Positions 21,634 through 33,382 of a stretch of 64,000 nucleotides of DNA are shown piece after piece. The stretch is taken from positions 376,977,392-377,041,391 of the forward strand of contig NC_081415.1 in NCBI RefSeq assembly GCF_030272615.1, in the 5' to 3' direction. A program made the translations under genes and the position numbers. The notes beneath the pieces are model-generated. The model was not told where the DNA came from, ran no database searches, and saw nothing but the letters and a program-made list of their open reading frames with translations. Origin of the DNA: Cryptomeria japonica (Eukaryota; Streptophyta; Pinopsida; Cupressales; Cupressaceae). Position 1 is the stretch's first letter, and each line of letters starts with the position of its first letter.

Positions 21634-23099
21634 TGTTGGCATTATGTGAACCGATATGAGGACATAATGACATTGTATGTTGTCATTGATGTCAATATGC
21701 TGAAGAGGAGAGAACTGGTATATGTGAGAACCGGTATAACACTGCGAACCGACATTTGTGCCAAAGTGAAGCGGTGTGTTTTCTTAAGGTGAACCGGCAC
21801 ATGGAAGCTTTGTATGACTACCAGTTGGTAGTCACAACTTTAGGGTTTCTGATTAAAGTGTCTCAAGCCTGTGTGACTCAATCAGTGACTTTGTGTGTTG
21901 AGTTAGCTTTGTAACGAAGAACAGATCATGTTGCCACGTCAGTCTTATGCACATGAAGGATCTGGCATGAAGGAGATTGTTCCCATCTACCTCGGGAATG
22001 TGTGAAGCCTGTAAATGGTGATAACACGTGATGGGTTATTAGCTGCCATGAAATCGGTGGAAAACAAACGATGGAGAATGTCTTGAGATTGGATCAAGAC
22101 TGTTGCATTTAATGCAGTGTGCTCAACGGTCAGGATTGAACCATTTGAATTCCTTAACCTAACAGGCTTATGGTTTAGGGTTTATGCTACCGACCTATCT
22201 GTTTTCCTATAAGGTCGATGTTGTGTCTCTTTCTGAGGTTGTTGGCAAAAGTTATGTGTGTGTATCCAAGTGAAGAGATACGTGATTCTTGCCAGACCAG
22301 AGGAGAGAAGTGATACCTACAGAGTGTAAGTGCAGAAGGTGAAGAGGAGATAAAGCGGATCTGCATTGGCATTGAGTGCTATTACTAGATCATTGTAATA
22401 CCCATTGATCTCTAACCACTTCAATAGTCAGGAAATCCCTTAACAGGGTAGCTTTAACCGACTTGCTGTAAATCCTTTAAGAGGGTGACTCAAAACCATC
22501 GAGTTCTTGAAATCCTCAAACAAGGTAACCTTTAACAAGGTTTAACCCTTAACCAGGTATTCTAGCCATCCCTTAACCGGGTGATCCCTAACAGGATCGG
22601 TTCCTAACAGAACCTATTGTATCAGTCTTTAACCGGACAAGGCTCCTAACAGAGCAGACTTCTAAAGAGTTCAAAAATAAGCTTCTGGGTATTCATACCC
22701 ACCGTGGTTTTTCCCAATTGGGTTTCCACGTGAAAAATATGTGTGTCATATGTGATGTGCTTTTCATGTGATAATATGCTGTTTTCTGTGAAGCGGTGAA
22801 TCATGTTGATCTAGCTGTTTACATATACGTCTTTGATGATAGTTTACCTGTTCATGTACTAGGATTAAATGGAAATGAAGTATTAGATTGTGTGAGAAGA
22901 TAAGTGTCAACTGGTTTATGCTTGTCTCAGTTATTCTAGGTTTTGCCGGTTGTACTTTGTTTGAGACCGGTGTTACTGTTTGTCTGTAAAAGTACAGTGT
23001 CTGCTGACAAACCGGTTTAGGATTGTGATTTTGTCTGTACTGATTCACTCCCCCCTCTCAGTACCGGTTTGGTACTATCCGTTCATCATTGAGTTATCA
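21634..23099 (+). repeat. E3 5' LTR
   Basis: It begins TGTTGGCATTATGTGAAC and ends GAGTTATCA, with the C-rich TCACTCCCCCCTCTCAG block just before the end. It has several AACAGGGT/ACCGGGT-type short repeats at about 22440-22640 (CTTTAAC, AACAAGGT). It lacks a roughly 20-base stretch, present in the 3' LTR near 27680, that duplicates a GAACCGGCA word. Confidence 0.93.
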
Positions 23100-23101
23100 A
23101 T

Positions 23102-23113
23102 TGGTATCAGAGC
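23102..23113 (+). other. E3 primer-binding site (initiator Met type)
   Basis: TGGTATCAGAGC lies two bases after the LTR end. It is identical to the E1 site. Confidence 0.93.
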
Positions 23114-23170
23114 GTCCTCCAAGTCCTCTGTGTTACAAGCTTAACCGCTTGAGGTAAAGATCCCAGTCTA

Positions 23171-23810
23171 ATGATGAAGAGGGAAGGTCCAAAGTTCAAC
23201 AGAGAAAATTTCAGTATATGTAAAGACAGAGTGAAGATATACATCAGAAGCATGGGTGCTCAACACTGGAGTTATGTTGAGAATGCCTATGTTTCTCCTA
23301 CCGGTACTCTCATCGATGACCAAAAGAGAGAGATGCGGGAGAATGGGCAAGTCATGGAAGCCCTAATTAGTAGTTTATCTGACATTGAGTTTATTGATGT
23401 CCAAGATAAGGTAAATCCCAAAGAGGTATGGGATACTCTTGAAAATATCTATGGTGGTGATGAGCATGTAAAACAAGCTAAGGAAGAAAGCCTTAGAGGG
23501 AAGTTTGAAGACATGCAGATGGTTGAAGGTGAGAGCATTCAACAGTATGGAATAAGAATCAAAACCATTGTTGGAGATATCAACAGTGCAGGTGGTAAAA
23601 TAGAAGATTCCACTATGGTGAGCAAAGTCCTGAGATCCTTATTACTGGTCTACGCAATAAGGGTTGCTGCTATTCAGGAGTTGAGATCAATAGACAAGAC
23701 TAAGGTATCCCTAGACTCCATCATTGCAAAGTTGACAACCTATGAACTAAACAGTTTTGATGGCAGTGTTCAAAAGACTGAATTAGCTTTTAAACTTCTG
23801 CTATACCATC
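23171..23810 (+). pseudogene. gag: E3 gag N-terminal region
   Basis: ATG 23171 opens a frame with a copia gag (UBN2-type) domain: KFNRENFSICKDRVKIYI, then KEVWDTLENIYGG near 23425 and LRGKFEDMQMVEGESIQQY near 23490. The leading residues and spacing match the capsid part of SIRE/Maximus gag. The frame is open to TAG 23864, but from about 23790-23815 the homologous reading is in another frame, so a one-base indel lies there. Gag would form cytoplasmic particles around the RNA. The start is taken at the first ATG about 60 bases after the primer site. Confidence 0.85.
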
Positions 23811-24345
23811 CAGAAAAGGAAAAGAAGCTAGCACTAGTGGTGAACCAAGATAGAGCAGAGAAATAGATGATGAGGAGATTCTGATGGCATTTGATGCTCT
23901 TCTTGCCAGGAAACTTTTTAAAGGAACCGAAAAATACAGAGGTAAGCTCCCTTTGAAATACTTTTCTTGTAACCGGATAGGACATATTGCTGTAAACTAT
24001 CCTAATGGCAACAACAAGGACAAATTAGAAAGGCTCAAGAAATTCAAAGGAGGAAATCAGAGAAACTATTTTGTGGAAGTTGACAAAGGTGTCATAGATG
24101 AGGAATCAGAAGATGAAGAAAGTGAAGATATTGTGTTTGTTGCTATCAAGGAAGATGTGTCAGACAAGAAGGCTCTTGTCTCCCGGTTTGATAATTCCAA
24201 TGAGTGGATTATTGACAGTGGCTATTCTCACCATATGACTGGTGACTGGAGCAAGTTTCTATCCTTGGAAGAGTATGATGTGGTGTGGTTCGCTTTGGGA
24301 ATGACGCACCATGCATGGTCAAAGGCAGAGGATCCATCTCTCTAA
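23811..24345 (+). pseudogene. gag-pol: E3 nucleocapsid knuckle and protease
   Basis: In the shifted frame, DDEEILMAFDALLARKLFKG leads to a damaged CCHC knuckle at about 23956-23997: YFSCNRIGHIAVNY, where the first and last Cys are both Tyr (TGY to TAY, G-to-A). The aspartic protease site follows near 24210 as WIIDSGYSHHMTG; the usual Cys after Gly is again Tyr. A further shift near 24280 moves the coding into a third frame. The element could neither bind RNA properly nor process its polyprotein. Confidence 0.8.
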
Positions 24346-25772
24346 ATGGAAAGAGTAGTGCTGACAATGTGTATTGGCTTGATGGTCTTAGACACAACCT
24401 TCTGAGTGTTGCCCAACTGAATGACAGTGGTCTCACTCTGGAATTCAAGAATGGAGTGTGCAGAATCAAAGGAAAGAATGGTGAATTGGTGGTCACCAGC
24501 ATGTAGACCAAAGGTAACCTATTTCAGCTGAATGCAAATATAAGTACATGTCTTATGGCTAAATTTGATGATAGCTGGATATGGCATACGAGACTCTGCC
24601 ATGTAAAATTGGATAACATTGTGAAGGCTAGTAAGATCAAGGCAGTTAGAGGGTTGCCAGTACTAAGAAAAATTGATAATACCTTGTGCAGAGAGTGTCA
24701 ATTGGGGAAAATGTCTTCCTCAACCTTTAAAGGTAAATCTTTCACTGCTGACAATTTGCTTGATTTTGTGCATACTGATTTGTGTGGTCCTATGAAAACT
24801 AGGAGTGTGCAGGGTTATAGGTACTTCATTATTCTCATTGATGACTGCTCAAGAATGATGTGGGTCACATTCTTGAAAGATAAGTCTGAAGCTTTTGTAA
24901 AGTTCAAAACTTTCAGAGCTTTAGTAGAGAAGGAAAGCGGTAAAAGAATCAAGTGCCTGAGAACTGATCAAGGAGGGGAATTCACTTTCGGTGAATTCAA
25001 CAAGTACTGTGAAGAACATGACATCAAGAGACAACTGTCTGCCCCCTGGACTCCATAGCAGAATGGCCTAGTAGAGAGGAATAACCGAACTGTGGTTGAA
25101 GTAGCTAGAACTATGTTGATTCAAGGAAAGGTAGCCCACACCTTTTGGAGAGAAGTGGTGAGCACTGCAGCCTACAAAATGAACTGGGTACTCATCAAGA
25201 AAGGTAAGGATAAAACTCCTTATGAGTATTGGACCGGTAGGACACCTGTGGTTAGCTACTTTAGAGTGTTTGGTAGCAAATGCTACATCAAGAGGAGCGA
25301 ACACCAAAGCAAATTTGATGCGAAATGTGATGAGGGAATATTCCTAGGGTATTCCACTAAGAGAAAAGCTCTCAAGTGTTTCAATAATAGGACTCAGAGA
25401 ATTATGGAAAGTATCAATGTAAGAGTTGATGAAACCTCTGAGAAAATTGAGGAAACTGACAGTGAGCAAGAGGTAAATGAACCGGTTGTAACCTTCTGGG
25501 AACCGGTTGTTAGTCATCTGAGTACTAGTAATAGTGTTCCTACACCGATAGATGTAGATGCTGATACTAATGGAGATGAGGATGAAGAAGAAAAGCAAGA
25601 GGAATCTATCAAGACCATTCCTCGGTATGTCAAGCTGAATCATGACCCTAAGCAGATCATAGGAGATAAGGATGCAGTAATCCTTACAAGAAGAAAGGTA
25701 AGAGAAAACTCATGTATGAGCTCTGAATTTGAGCCTAAATCATTCAAACAGGCACATAAAGATGAAGACTAG
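24285..25772 (+). pseudogene. pol: E3 integrase
   Basis: One frame holds this whole stretch, with stops at 24504, 25056 and 25770. It starts with the protease end and the GAG-pre-integrase HHCC zinc module (WHTRLCHVKLDNI, then LCRECQLGK near 24690). The integrase core follows: FVHTDLCGPMKT (first Asp) near 24770, CLRTDQGGEF (second Asp) near 24955, and QNGLVERNNRT (Glu) near 25059. All three catalytic residues remain. The stop at 25056 falls where relatives have Gln, a CAG-to-TAG change. The acidic linker DEDEEEKQEE (about 25580) and the VILTRRK region lead into RT. Confidence 0.88.
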
Positions 25773-27267
25773 ATCAAGGCAATTAAAGAGGAACTTGACC
25801 AGATAGAGAAAAATGCTACATGGTCTTTGGTACCCAGACCAGAGCATAAAAATGTCATTGGTACCAAATAGGTTTTCAGAAATAAGCCGAATGAGGATGG
25901 CACAATGATTAGAAACAAATCCAGACTGGTGTGTAAAGGATATGCCCAAGAAGAGGGAGAAGACTATGGAGAAACCTTTGCTCCTATAGCCAGATTGGAA
26001 GGAGTTCGTATGCTTCTTGCATATGCAGATTTTAAAGGATTCAAAGTATATGAAATGGATGTAAAATCTACATTCCTAAATGGTGTACTTGAAGAGGAAG
26101 TGTATATAGAGCAACAAGATGGGTTTGCCCTATATGAAGACAGTGACATGGTGTGTAGGCTACATAAAGCCTTATATGGTCTAAAGAAGGCACCTAGAGC
26201 ATGGTATGAATGCCTACACTCCCATCTTGTGAATATTGGATTTGAGAGAACAAGTGAAGATAGAAATATCTACTTGAAGTCTGAAGGAGATTAGATCCTG
26301 ATCTGTGAGGTATTTGTTGATGACATTATCTTTGGTGGAGATGACAAGATGAGTCATGAGTTTGCAGATGAGATGAAGAAAGAGTTTGAGATGTCACTCA
26401 TAGGGGAGATTAAGTTGTTCATTGGACTGCAGATCCAGCAGATGAAAGATGGAGTCTTTATCAGTCAGTCCAAGTATGTCAAAGAGGTGTTGAAGACCTT
26501 TGGCATGGAAGATAGAAAACTGGTTGGTACACTGATGGTGACCGGTTGTAAACTATCCAAAGAGGATGACTCAGCATTAGTTGATGAGAAGGAATACCGA
26601 TCAATGATTGGTAAATTGCATTATGTAGTGCATAGAAGACTAGATATTGCACATGTAGTTAGCATTATTGCAAGGTTCCAGAAAAGCCCAAGAGAATCCC
26701 ACTTGGTTGCAGTCAAGAAGATTCTTAGGTATCTGAAGGGAACTATTGACTATGGGTTATGGTACCCATACAATAATGATTTTAACCTGAAAGTGTTCAC
26801 AGATGTTGATTGGGCTGGTAATATAGATGACCAGAAGAGCACAACCGGTGGTGCATTCTTTCTCAGTGGTAGACTGGTCTCATGGATGAGTAAGAAGCAT
26901 AGTTGTATCTCTCAGTCTATAGTGGAAGTAGAGTATGTTGTAGCTTTCATGAACTGCACTCAGACAATTTGGATGAAGCATATATTAAATGGCTTCAAAG
27001 TTCCTGTATCTGAACCGGTAAGTATATTTTGTGACAATACTAGTGCAATTAAACATCTCCAAGAATCTGGTTTTACATTAAAGAACCAAGCACTTTGAGC
27101 TTAAGTATCATTTCTTGAGGGAAAAGGTTCAAAAAAAAGAGATTGCACTGGAATATATTTCCAGTAAAGAGCAGTTAGCAGACATATTCACCAAGCTTCT
27201 CCCAAAGGCTACATTTATGTACTTAAGAGGTGAATTAGGGGTGCTACCCCCTCAGGAGGTGAACTAA
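25773..27267 (+). pseudogene. pol: E3 reverse transcriptase and RNase H
   Basis: Same frame as integrase up to about 27080, then a shift; the end reads in another frame to TAA 27265-27267. RT landmarks are TWSLVPRP (25820), KSRLVCKGYAQEEG (25917), FAPIARLEGVR (25977), MDVKSTFLNG (26058), CRLHKALYGLKKAPRAWYE (26155) and the catalytic box VFVDDIIFGG (about 26310-26337). RNase H has FTDVDWAGNIDDQKST, EVEYV and CDNTSAI, keeping its acidic residues. Stops at 25770 and 25869 each replace a Trp expected from family consensus, and another lies at 26292. The last part, FELKYHFLREKV to LADIFTK, is normal for copia. Confidence 0.88.
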
Positions 27268-27512
27268 AGGTATATGCTCCACATCAGTCAGGTATTGCAT
27301 AGTCAAATTTTTCTTCAGGATTGATGTGTTGAAGGATGCTACTCCTCAGGGGGAGCAACATAATAGAACAGGGAAGCTTGTGCCTCCACTTTGGCATTGT
27401 TGTCAAAGGGGGAGAAGAAGAGAAGTGGAGAAGATATCTGCAAAAATTGGGGGAGAAGATGTGAAGCGGAGAGATATCTTTGTATATTGCCATCAATGCC
27501 AAAGGGAGAGAT
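27268..27512 (+). other. E3 3' untranslated end with polypurine tract
   Basis: This short region has two accessory purine tracts (CTCAGGGGGAGCAA near 27348 and TCAAAGGGGGAGAAG near 27405). The tract AAAGGGAGAGA at 27501-27511 sits directly before the LTR. No gene is seen. Confidence 0.8.
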
Positions 27513-28998
27513 TGTTGGCATTATGTGAACCGATATGAGGACATAATGACATTGTATGTTGTCATTGATGTCAATATGCTGAAGAGGAGAGAACCAGTAT
27601 ATGTGAGAACCAGTATAACATTGCGAACTGACATTTGTGCCAAAGTGAAGCGGTGTGTTTGCTTAAGATGAACTGGCATGTGGTTATGGGAACCGGCACA
27701 TGGAAGCTTTGTATGACTACCGGTTGGTAGTCATAACTTTAGGGTTTCCGATTAAAGTGTCTCAAGCCTATGTGACTCAATCGGTGACTTTGTGTGTTGA
27801 GTTAGCTTTGTAACAAAGAACAGATCATGTTGCCACGTTAGCCTTGTGCGCATGAAGGATCTGGCATGAAGGAGATTGTTCCCATCTACCTCAGGAATGT
27901 GCAAAGCCTATAAACGGTGATATCACGTGATGGGTTATCAGCCGCCATGAAATCGGTGGAAAATGAACGATGGAGAATGTCTTGAGATTGGATCAAGACT
28001 GTTGCATTTAATGCAGTGTGCTCAACGGTCAGGATTGAACCATTTGAATTCCTTAACCTAACAGGTTTATGGTTTAGGGTTTATGCTACTGACCTATCTA
28101 TTTTCCTATAACGTTGATGTTGTGTCTCTTTCTGAGGTTGTTGGCAAAAGTTGTGTGTGTGTATCCAAGTGAAGAGATACGTGATTCTTGCCAGACCAGA
28201 GGAGAGAAGTGATACCTGCAGAGTGTAAGTGCAGAAGGTGAAGAGGAGCTAAAGCGGATCTACATTGGCATTGAGTGCTGTTACCAGATCATTGTAATAC
28301 CTGTTGATCTCTAACCACTTCTACAGTCAAGAAATCCCTTAACAAGGTAGCTTTAACCGGCTTGCTGTAAATCCTTTAACAGGGTGACTCAAAACCATTG
28401 AGTTCTTGAAATCCTCTAACAAGGTAACCTTTAACAAGGTTTAACCCTTAACCGGGTATTCTAGCCATCCCTTAATCGGGTGATCCCTAACAAGATCAGT
28501 TCCTAACAGAACCTATTGTATCAGTCTTTAACCTGACAAGGCTCCTAACAGAGCAGACTTCTAAAGTGTTCAAAAACAAGCTTGTGGGTATTCATCCCCA
28601 CCGTGGTTTTTCCCAGTTGGGTTTCCATGTGAAAATTATGTGTGTCATATGTGACGTCCTTTTCATGTGATGATATGTTGTTTTCTGTCAAGCGGTGAAT
28701 CATATTGATCTAGCTGTTTACATATACGTCTTTGATGATAGTTTACCTATTCATGCACTAGGATGAAATGGAAATGAAGTATTAGATTGTGTGAGAAGAT
28801 AAGTGTCAAGCGGTTTATGCTTGTCTTAGTTATTCTAGGTTTTGCCGGTTGTACTCTGTTTGAGACCAGTGTTACTGTTTGTCTGTAAAAGTACAGTGTC
28901 TGCTGACAAACCGGTTTAGGATTGTGATTTTTGTCTGTACTGATTCACCCCCCCTCTTAGTACCGGTTTGGTACTATCCGTTCATCATTGAGTTATCA
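27513..28998 (+). repeat. E3 3' LTR
   Basis: It begins TGTTGGCATTATGTGAAC and ends GAGTTATCA, followed by ATATT. It is about 20 bases longer than the 5' LTR because of an extra stretch near 27680. Confidence 0.93.
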
Positions 28999-29003
28999 AT
29001 ATT

Positions 29004-29166
29004 TGGACCAGGGTTAAGGGTCTGAGCAAGGTGAAATATAAAAATATGGCCATTATTACATGGTAGAGGCATAAATACGTCTTGATCAAGAATGAGGATG
29101 CAGACACTAAGGTGAGAGCCCCAAATATGGCCTAAATTGCAAAGGGTCTAATTTTAGGATGCTACA
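29004..29166 (-). repeat. E4 3' LTR, second part (right of E3)
   Basis: It continues the LTR after E3 and matches 34398-34564 (GGCCTAAATTGCAAAGG, TTTTAGGAT). On the minus strand the LTR begins here as TGTAGCATCCTAAAATT. Confidence 0.85.
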
Positions 29167-29181
29167 TTCAACCCCCGCTTT
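29167..29181 (-). other. E4 polypurine tract
   Basis: On the minus strand AAAGCGGGGGTTGAA runs directly into the LTR start TGTAGCATCC. It fixes the orientation of E4. Confidence 0.8.
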
Positions 29182-31320
29182 AGAAAGAGTATAAGCTTAC
29201 ACAAATACTCATGGTAAAGTAGAATAAAGAGGAATGAAGAAGATGATGAATGTGGAGAAAAATCACAAGGAGTATAAGATATCACTAATTTCGAGGAACC
29301 AAGCTCCCAATATTAGGATCTTAACTCACTCAAACATATGTTAGGGCACACAAAACAAGACAAAAACAAAAAGGCAAAAAAAAGACAAAAGGAAAAGCAA
29401 AGGCAAAAGACACAAAAAGACACACACAAAAGCTAAAGACCAAAAACAAGACCTCAAGTCAACTAGCCGAGAAGACCTCGATATCAAATTTTCTCAACCA
29501 CTAATATCATTCTTGAAAAATTCCATCTCAGAAACACTAGCGATTACATAAAAGAGCAAAGCAAGAATCATCTATGAACTATCAATAAGAAAGCTATGAG
29601 TTCATGAGAAGGAGAGAGAGAGAGCATGAATACACACTAGATGTGTTTATCTAGGTGATCCATGAGAAGAATGATGAAAAAGAGAATATAGATATCTTGC
29701 CCCTAGATGTTTGTATCTAGGTGATCCATGTTGGGGAGGAGAGTAGGAATAGTTTATCCCTATTACACTAGTTCCTCTCATCCTCGTGCATGTGTGCAAG
29801 TGATGTCTAGTTTCAAGTGTATAGAACCCCATATAAGAGTTTGTTTCCTCTAGTTTCGAGTGTGCTTCAACCTGTTTAAGATATGTAATGTAATGTAAAT
29901 GCAAATGCCAAGAGGTGAATGTGTGAATGCCAAGAGGCAAATGGGAGATACATGCATGGTTTGGAGGACATCCTATGTAAGTATTTTTCTCTAGTATCAG
30001 TGACGTGTAACCCCATTTAAAACATATATCAATGATGCGTCTAGTTTCGGGTGTGAAGCATCTTGTGTAAGAGTTTTTTTTCCTCTAGTTTTGAGAATGA
30101 ACACCCTGTTTAAGACATGCAAAATTTTAGTACAATATGGTACAAAGGGAGTGATATGGGTGGCCCCCCTTATGATGTCAACATAGTTTTATGTTGATTT
30201 CTTAAGGAATCTAGAAATAATTATACCAATCTTCAACACCAAGGAGATATCCTTTAGGCAACAATGTCATAATTCCAAGCTAAAGAGGGAATACTCCTAT
30301 AAGCAAGGATAAGATAGTTGAAAAAGAGATATCATGCCACAAGTGTAAATGAGATCCTTGGAGGATAAGAGATCTTTGCTCAAAAGAAATCTACCTCCAA
30401 GAGGAGTTTCTTGAACAAATATAACATCTTCTACCAAAAGAAAGGAAGGGGAACAAGAATTCACACCTTCCTCCTATTGCTAGGTGAAAGAGATTCTTGA
30501 TGAAGGATAACACACTTTTGAACCAATGAGAGGGGGTAAGTTTATGATGGGTATACATTGCCAAGTGAAAAATAGGTTGTAGCCAAGGACATAAACCTCT
30601 TGAATAAGATAGAATCCTTGAGAAGACAACAACTTCACACAAGGAATGACACCAAATCATGAAACAAACACAACTCAACAAAGGAAACATAGATCCTTAG
30701 AGAGAGATAAATCATTTCCCCCCAAGTGTAAGGACAATGAGAATAATTACACTACTTCCAAAGAGAGATTATTTATAAGATAAAGAATGGGTCCTAACAA
30801 GGGACACACATGTATTTTCATCAATGATAATTCAATGCAAGAAAGGACACAACTTTATGAAAAATGCAACACAAAAGAAGAGACAATATTCAAATAGAAA
30901 GAGAGAGAAGAAGGATCACAAACTCCTCTAAGGAGAGATTATTCATAAGACACATACTGTTTCAAACAAAGAATAGTTCCTAACCAAGGAACACACCTAT
31001 GCTCGCATGAAGGATAATTCCATGCAATAAAGGACATCAAGTTATGAATAATACATAAAGAAAATAGTGAGATCTTAGAAAGAATAAAGATAGTTTTCTT
31101 TCCCCCCAAGAATAAAGACAAGAATAAATAGACTATTATGTTGCTCACTAAGTATTATTGTACTTGAAATTGTACCACCATGAATGACAATGAGCTCCCA
31201 ATAGGTAGGCTAACAATGTCACATAGTGAGGAGCAACATAATAGAGACTTGATTGTTATTTGAAATGATTATGAGAAATATGCCATTTTTGTCAGATGTT
31301 ATTTTTATGACACTTATATC
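29182..31320 (-). other. E4 repetitive non-coding interior
   Basis: No gene is supported on either strand. It contains several direct repeats: CTAGATG-TTTATCTAGGTGATCCATG at 29637 and 29702 (about 65 bases apart); repeated CCTCTAGTTT(C/T)GAG blocks with TGTTTAAGA(T/C)ATG tails at about 29800-29890, 29985-30030 and 30040-30120; and a pair of about 181-base units starting near 30758 and 30939 (GAGAGATTATT, GGACACA, AATTC-ATGCAA). RT, RNase H and integrase would be expected in this region of an autonomous element and are absent. Confidence 0.65.
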
Positions 31321-32543
31321 AATATAATGTTGTATTTTTGTTTTCAAAGCTTGACTCTCATTAGTAGAATGACCATGAATTTGATGATACTTGCAAAAAT
31401 AAGAATTTTAAAGATGTTGGCTGTGTTTCCTTCTTCTTTTAGGCCAAAGAAGAGAGATTAAATTTGCATGGAGAAGATCAGACAAAACATTTTCTTTCTG
31501 TAATACCATATTGAAATGAGAAGGTGTGGATTCTCTAGACAATGGAGGAGGGGATGTTGACAAAGGAAGAGGTCGAAAACCTAGATTTTCACTAGAAAAG
31601 TATGATTTGTCATGACTTTCATGAATTTGTTGCACACATCCTAAAACTTGTCCATTGTATCCATGTGTAGGATCAAGAGAAGGTTTACTCTTAGGTGGAA
31701 TTGGATTGAAGTTTAAAGATGCCCAATCAATTTTTGGACATACAAAAGGATAAGAATTTTGATTATCAAATTCAAGCATCTTAGATTTTCTACAAAAAGA
31801 AGGTGCGAAATATAAGGACCCCCAATCATCCTCTAAGGGTTCTTATTTAGGAACTTCTTTAGTAGGAGATGGTGTATTTGTTTGAACTGTTGAGAGGGTT
31901 GTAGGAACTAACAAAGCATATTGTATTTCAATTCGCATGTTCTCATTAGTTTCCAAAGAAAACACTTCATTATTATATGTGTAAGGAACTACATGATAAT
32001 TAGGAAAAAGCTTAGGGTTCTCAACAATATGAATTTCATTGATTTGATCTTTTTTAGGCTCTTTTTCCTGGGAGAGAGAGCATTGAAAACATTATAATAA
32101 TAGGAAATAGTATCACCCTCTTGCTGTAAGGTATCTTTGTGATTAAGAAAAGCATTAGGAAAGGGACTATCATATGTCATTAATGCTTCATCTCTAGTGG
32201 GGAGATCATCAAAAGAAGGTAATCTATCACTAGGAGAAGTAGCCATAATATCATCCTCTTGCACCAAATAATCCTTATGAGGGAGGTACTTTTTAGGAGA
32301 AGAAGGAACACAATTCTCCAAAGATTCATCTTTAGGAGGGAGATCTTTGAAAGAAGTTTCCATATTCCCTTTTTGCACCAATGTGCCCTCATTAATGAGA
32401 TAAATTTTGCAAGAGGGTAAATCATAGCTATGAATGAAAGGGAGAACTAAATCATCATCATATGCATGAAAGAGAACATCATGAACATCTTTAATGTAAC
32501 TTGAAATTAAGCTAGCAAAATAAGATAAGAACTCCATATGCAC
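31320..32543 (-). pseudogene. gag: E4 gag relic with peptide repeats and zinc-finger motif
   Basis: On the minus strand two open blocks, 32543-31989 and 31779-31408, are joined by a shift-ridden gap. The first holds an acidic region with three related units about 40-46 residues apart, anchored by TLVQKGN, YLVQEDD and TLQQEGD, each following a KYL/AFL-x-HKD-type motif. The second is Pro- and Ser-rich. The end, at about 31395-31322, reads YFCKYHQIHGHSTNESQALK, a C-x2-H-type finger seen in Tat-like gag; its last Cys is Ser. The canonical capsid domain is not recognisable, so it is either deleted or too diverged. I call this gag from the finger, the position after the leader, and the LTR context. 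Confidence 0.6.
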
Positions 32544-33363
32544 TTATAATGAAACAAGAAACTCAGATAATGTTTGCCCCATACATGCATGGAAAACTTG
32601 AATAAAGGAGGGAAATTGGAATTTGAATTGGAAATTTAGAACTTGCAAAATAATTGAATAATGCAAAAAATTTAGAAAAATGATTATTCAATTAAATAAG
32701 CAAATTGATTGAAAAGATAAAGAATAATTGTGAAAAATCATGCAACCCACCAATAAATTTAAATCTAAAGAATTAGGGATTTGTGAAAATAACCTATTAA
32801 TTTTAAAATTACTCACTAGGAAATGCAAATTTAAAAAATTAGGGCCTTGTGAAAAGAACTTCTGAATTTTAAAAATTTAAAATTAGATCTAAGGTTGAAA
32901 TTCAAATAATTAATCCAAAATTGGGCAATCCACGAGGTTAATTTAAATTTATAAATTAGGGCTCTTTTAAAATTTTAAAATTTAAATTTGAAATTGGATT
33001 TAAGATTTCAATTTTGAATTTGAAGCAACTCTAAAATGATAAATTCAAAATTTAAACAACCCACAAGCTCAATTTTTAAAATTAGGGTTTTTGAAATTAA
33101 CCACTAAATTGTAAAATTTAAATTTGAAATTAAACTTGTAGATGAAAATTTGATTTTTTAAATTGAAAAACACTCAGATCTAAAATAATTAATCCAAATT
33201 AAGCAATTCACAAGCTCAATTTTGAATTTAAAAATTAGGATTTTTGAAATTAACCTCTAAATTTTTAAAATTTGCAATTAAATCAAACTTGTAAATAAAA
33301 ACTTGAATTATAAATTGTATACACACTTAGATCTGAGAACATAAATCAAAATTAAAGGTGTAA
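32544..33363 (-). repeat. E4 leader with degenerate AT-rich tandem repeats
   Basis: Repeated AAATTAGGG(A/T)TTT(T/G)GAAA-TTAACC blocks occur near 32768, 32838, 32950, 33080 and 33235, separated by stretches of AAATTTAAAATT. The period is variable, about 110-155 bases. It is the untranslated leader between primer site and gag, and it resembles in style the leader units of E2, which contain AAAATTAGGGTTTT too. Confidence 0.6.
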
Positions 33364-33379
33364 GGATTCGGGTTCACCA
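33364..33379 (-). other. E4 probable primer-binding site
   Basis: On the minus strand TGGTGAACCCGAATCC begins three bases after the 5' LTR. Its first twelve bases match the E8 site (TGGTGAGCCCGA) except for one G/A difference, so both probably use the same primer tRNA. I cannot name it. Confidence 0.6.
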
Positions 33380-33382
33380 AAA

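Larger units (their letters stand above)
21634..28998 (+). mobile_element. E3: full-length SIRE-like Ty1/copia element
   Basis: Two LTRs (1466 and 1486 bases) with a perfect ATATT duplication (21629-21633 and 28999-29003) flank an initiator-Met primer site, gag, protease, integrase, RT, RNase H (the copia order) and a polypurine tract. The empty target is still visible in the other LTR of host element E4 (CATATTTGGGCCAGGG at about 34390-34405). By eye, about 30 differences in the first 480 LTR bases, nearly all transitions, give about 6 percent divergence. Confidence 0.93.
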
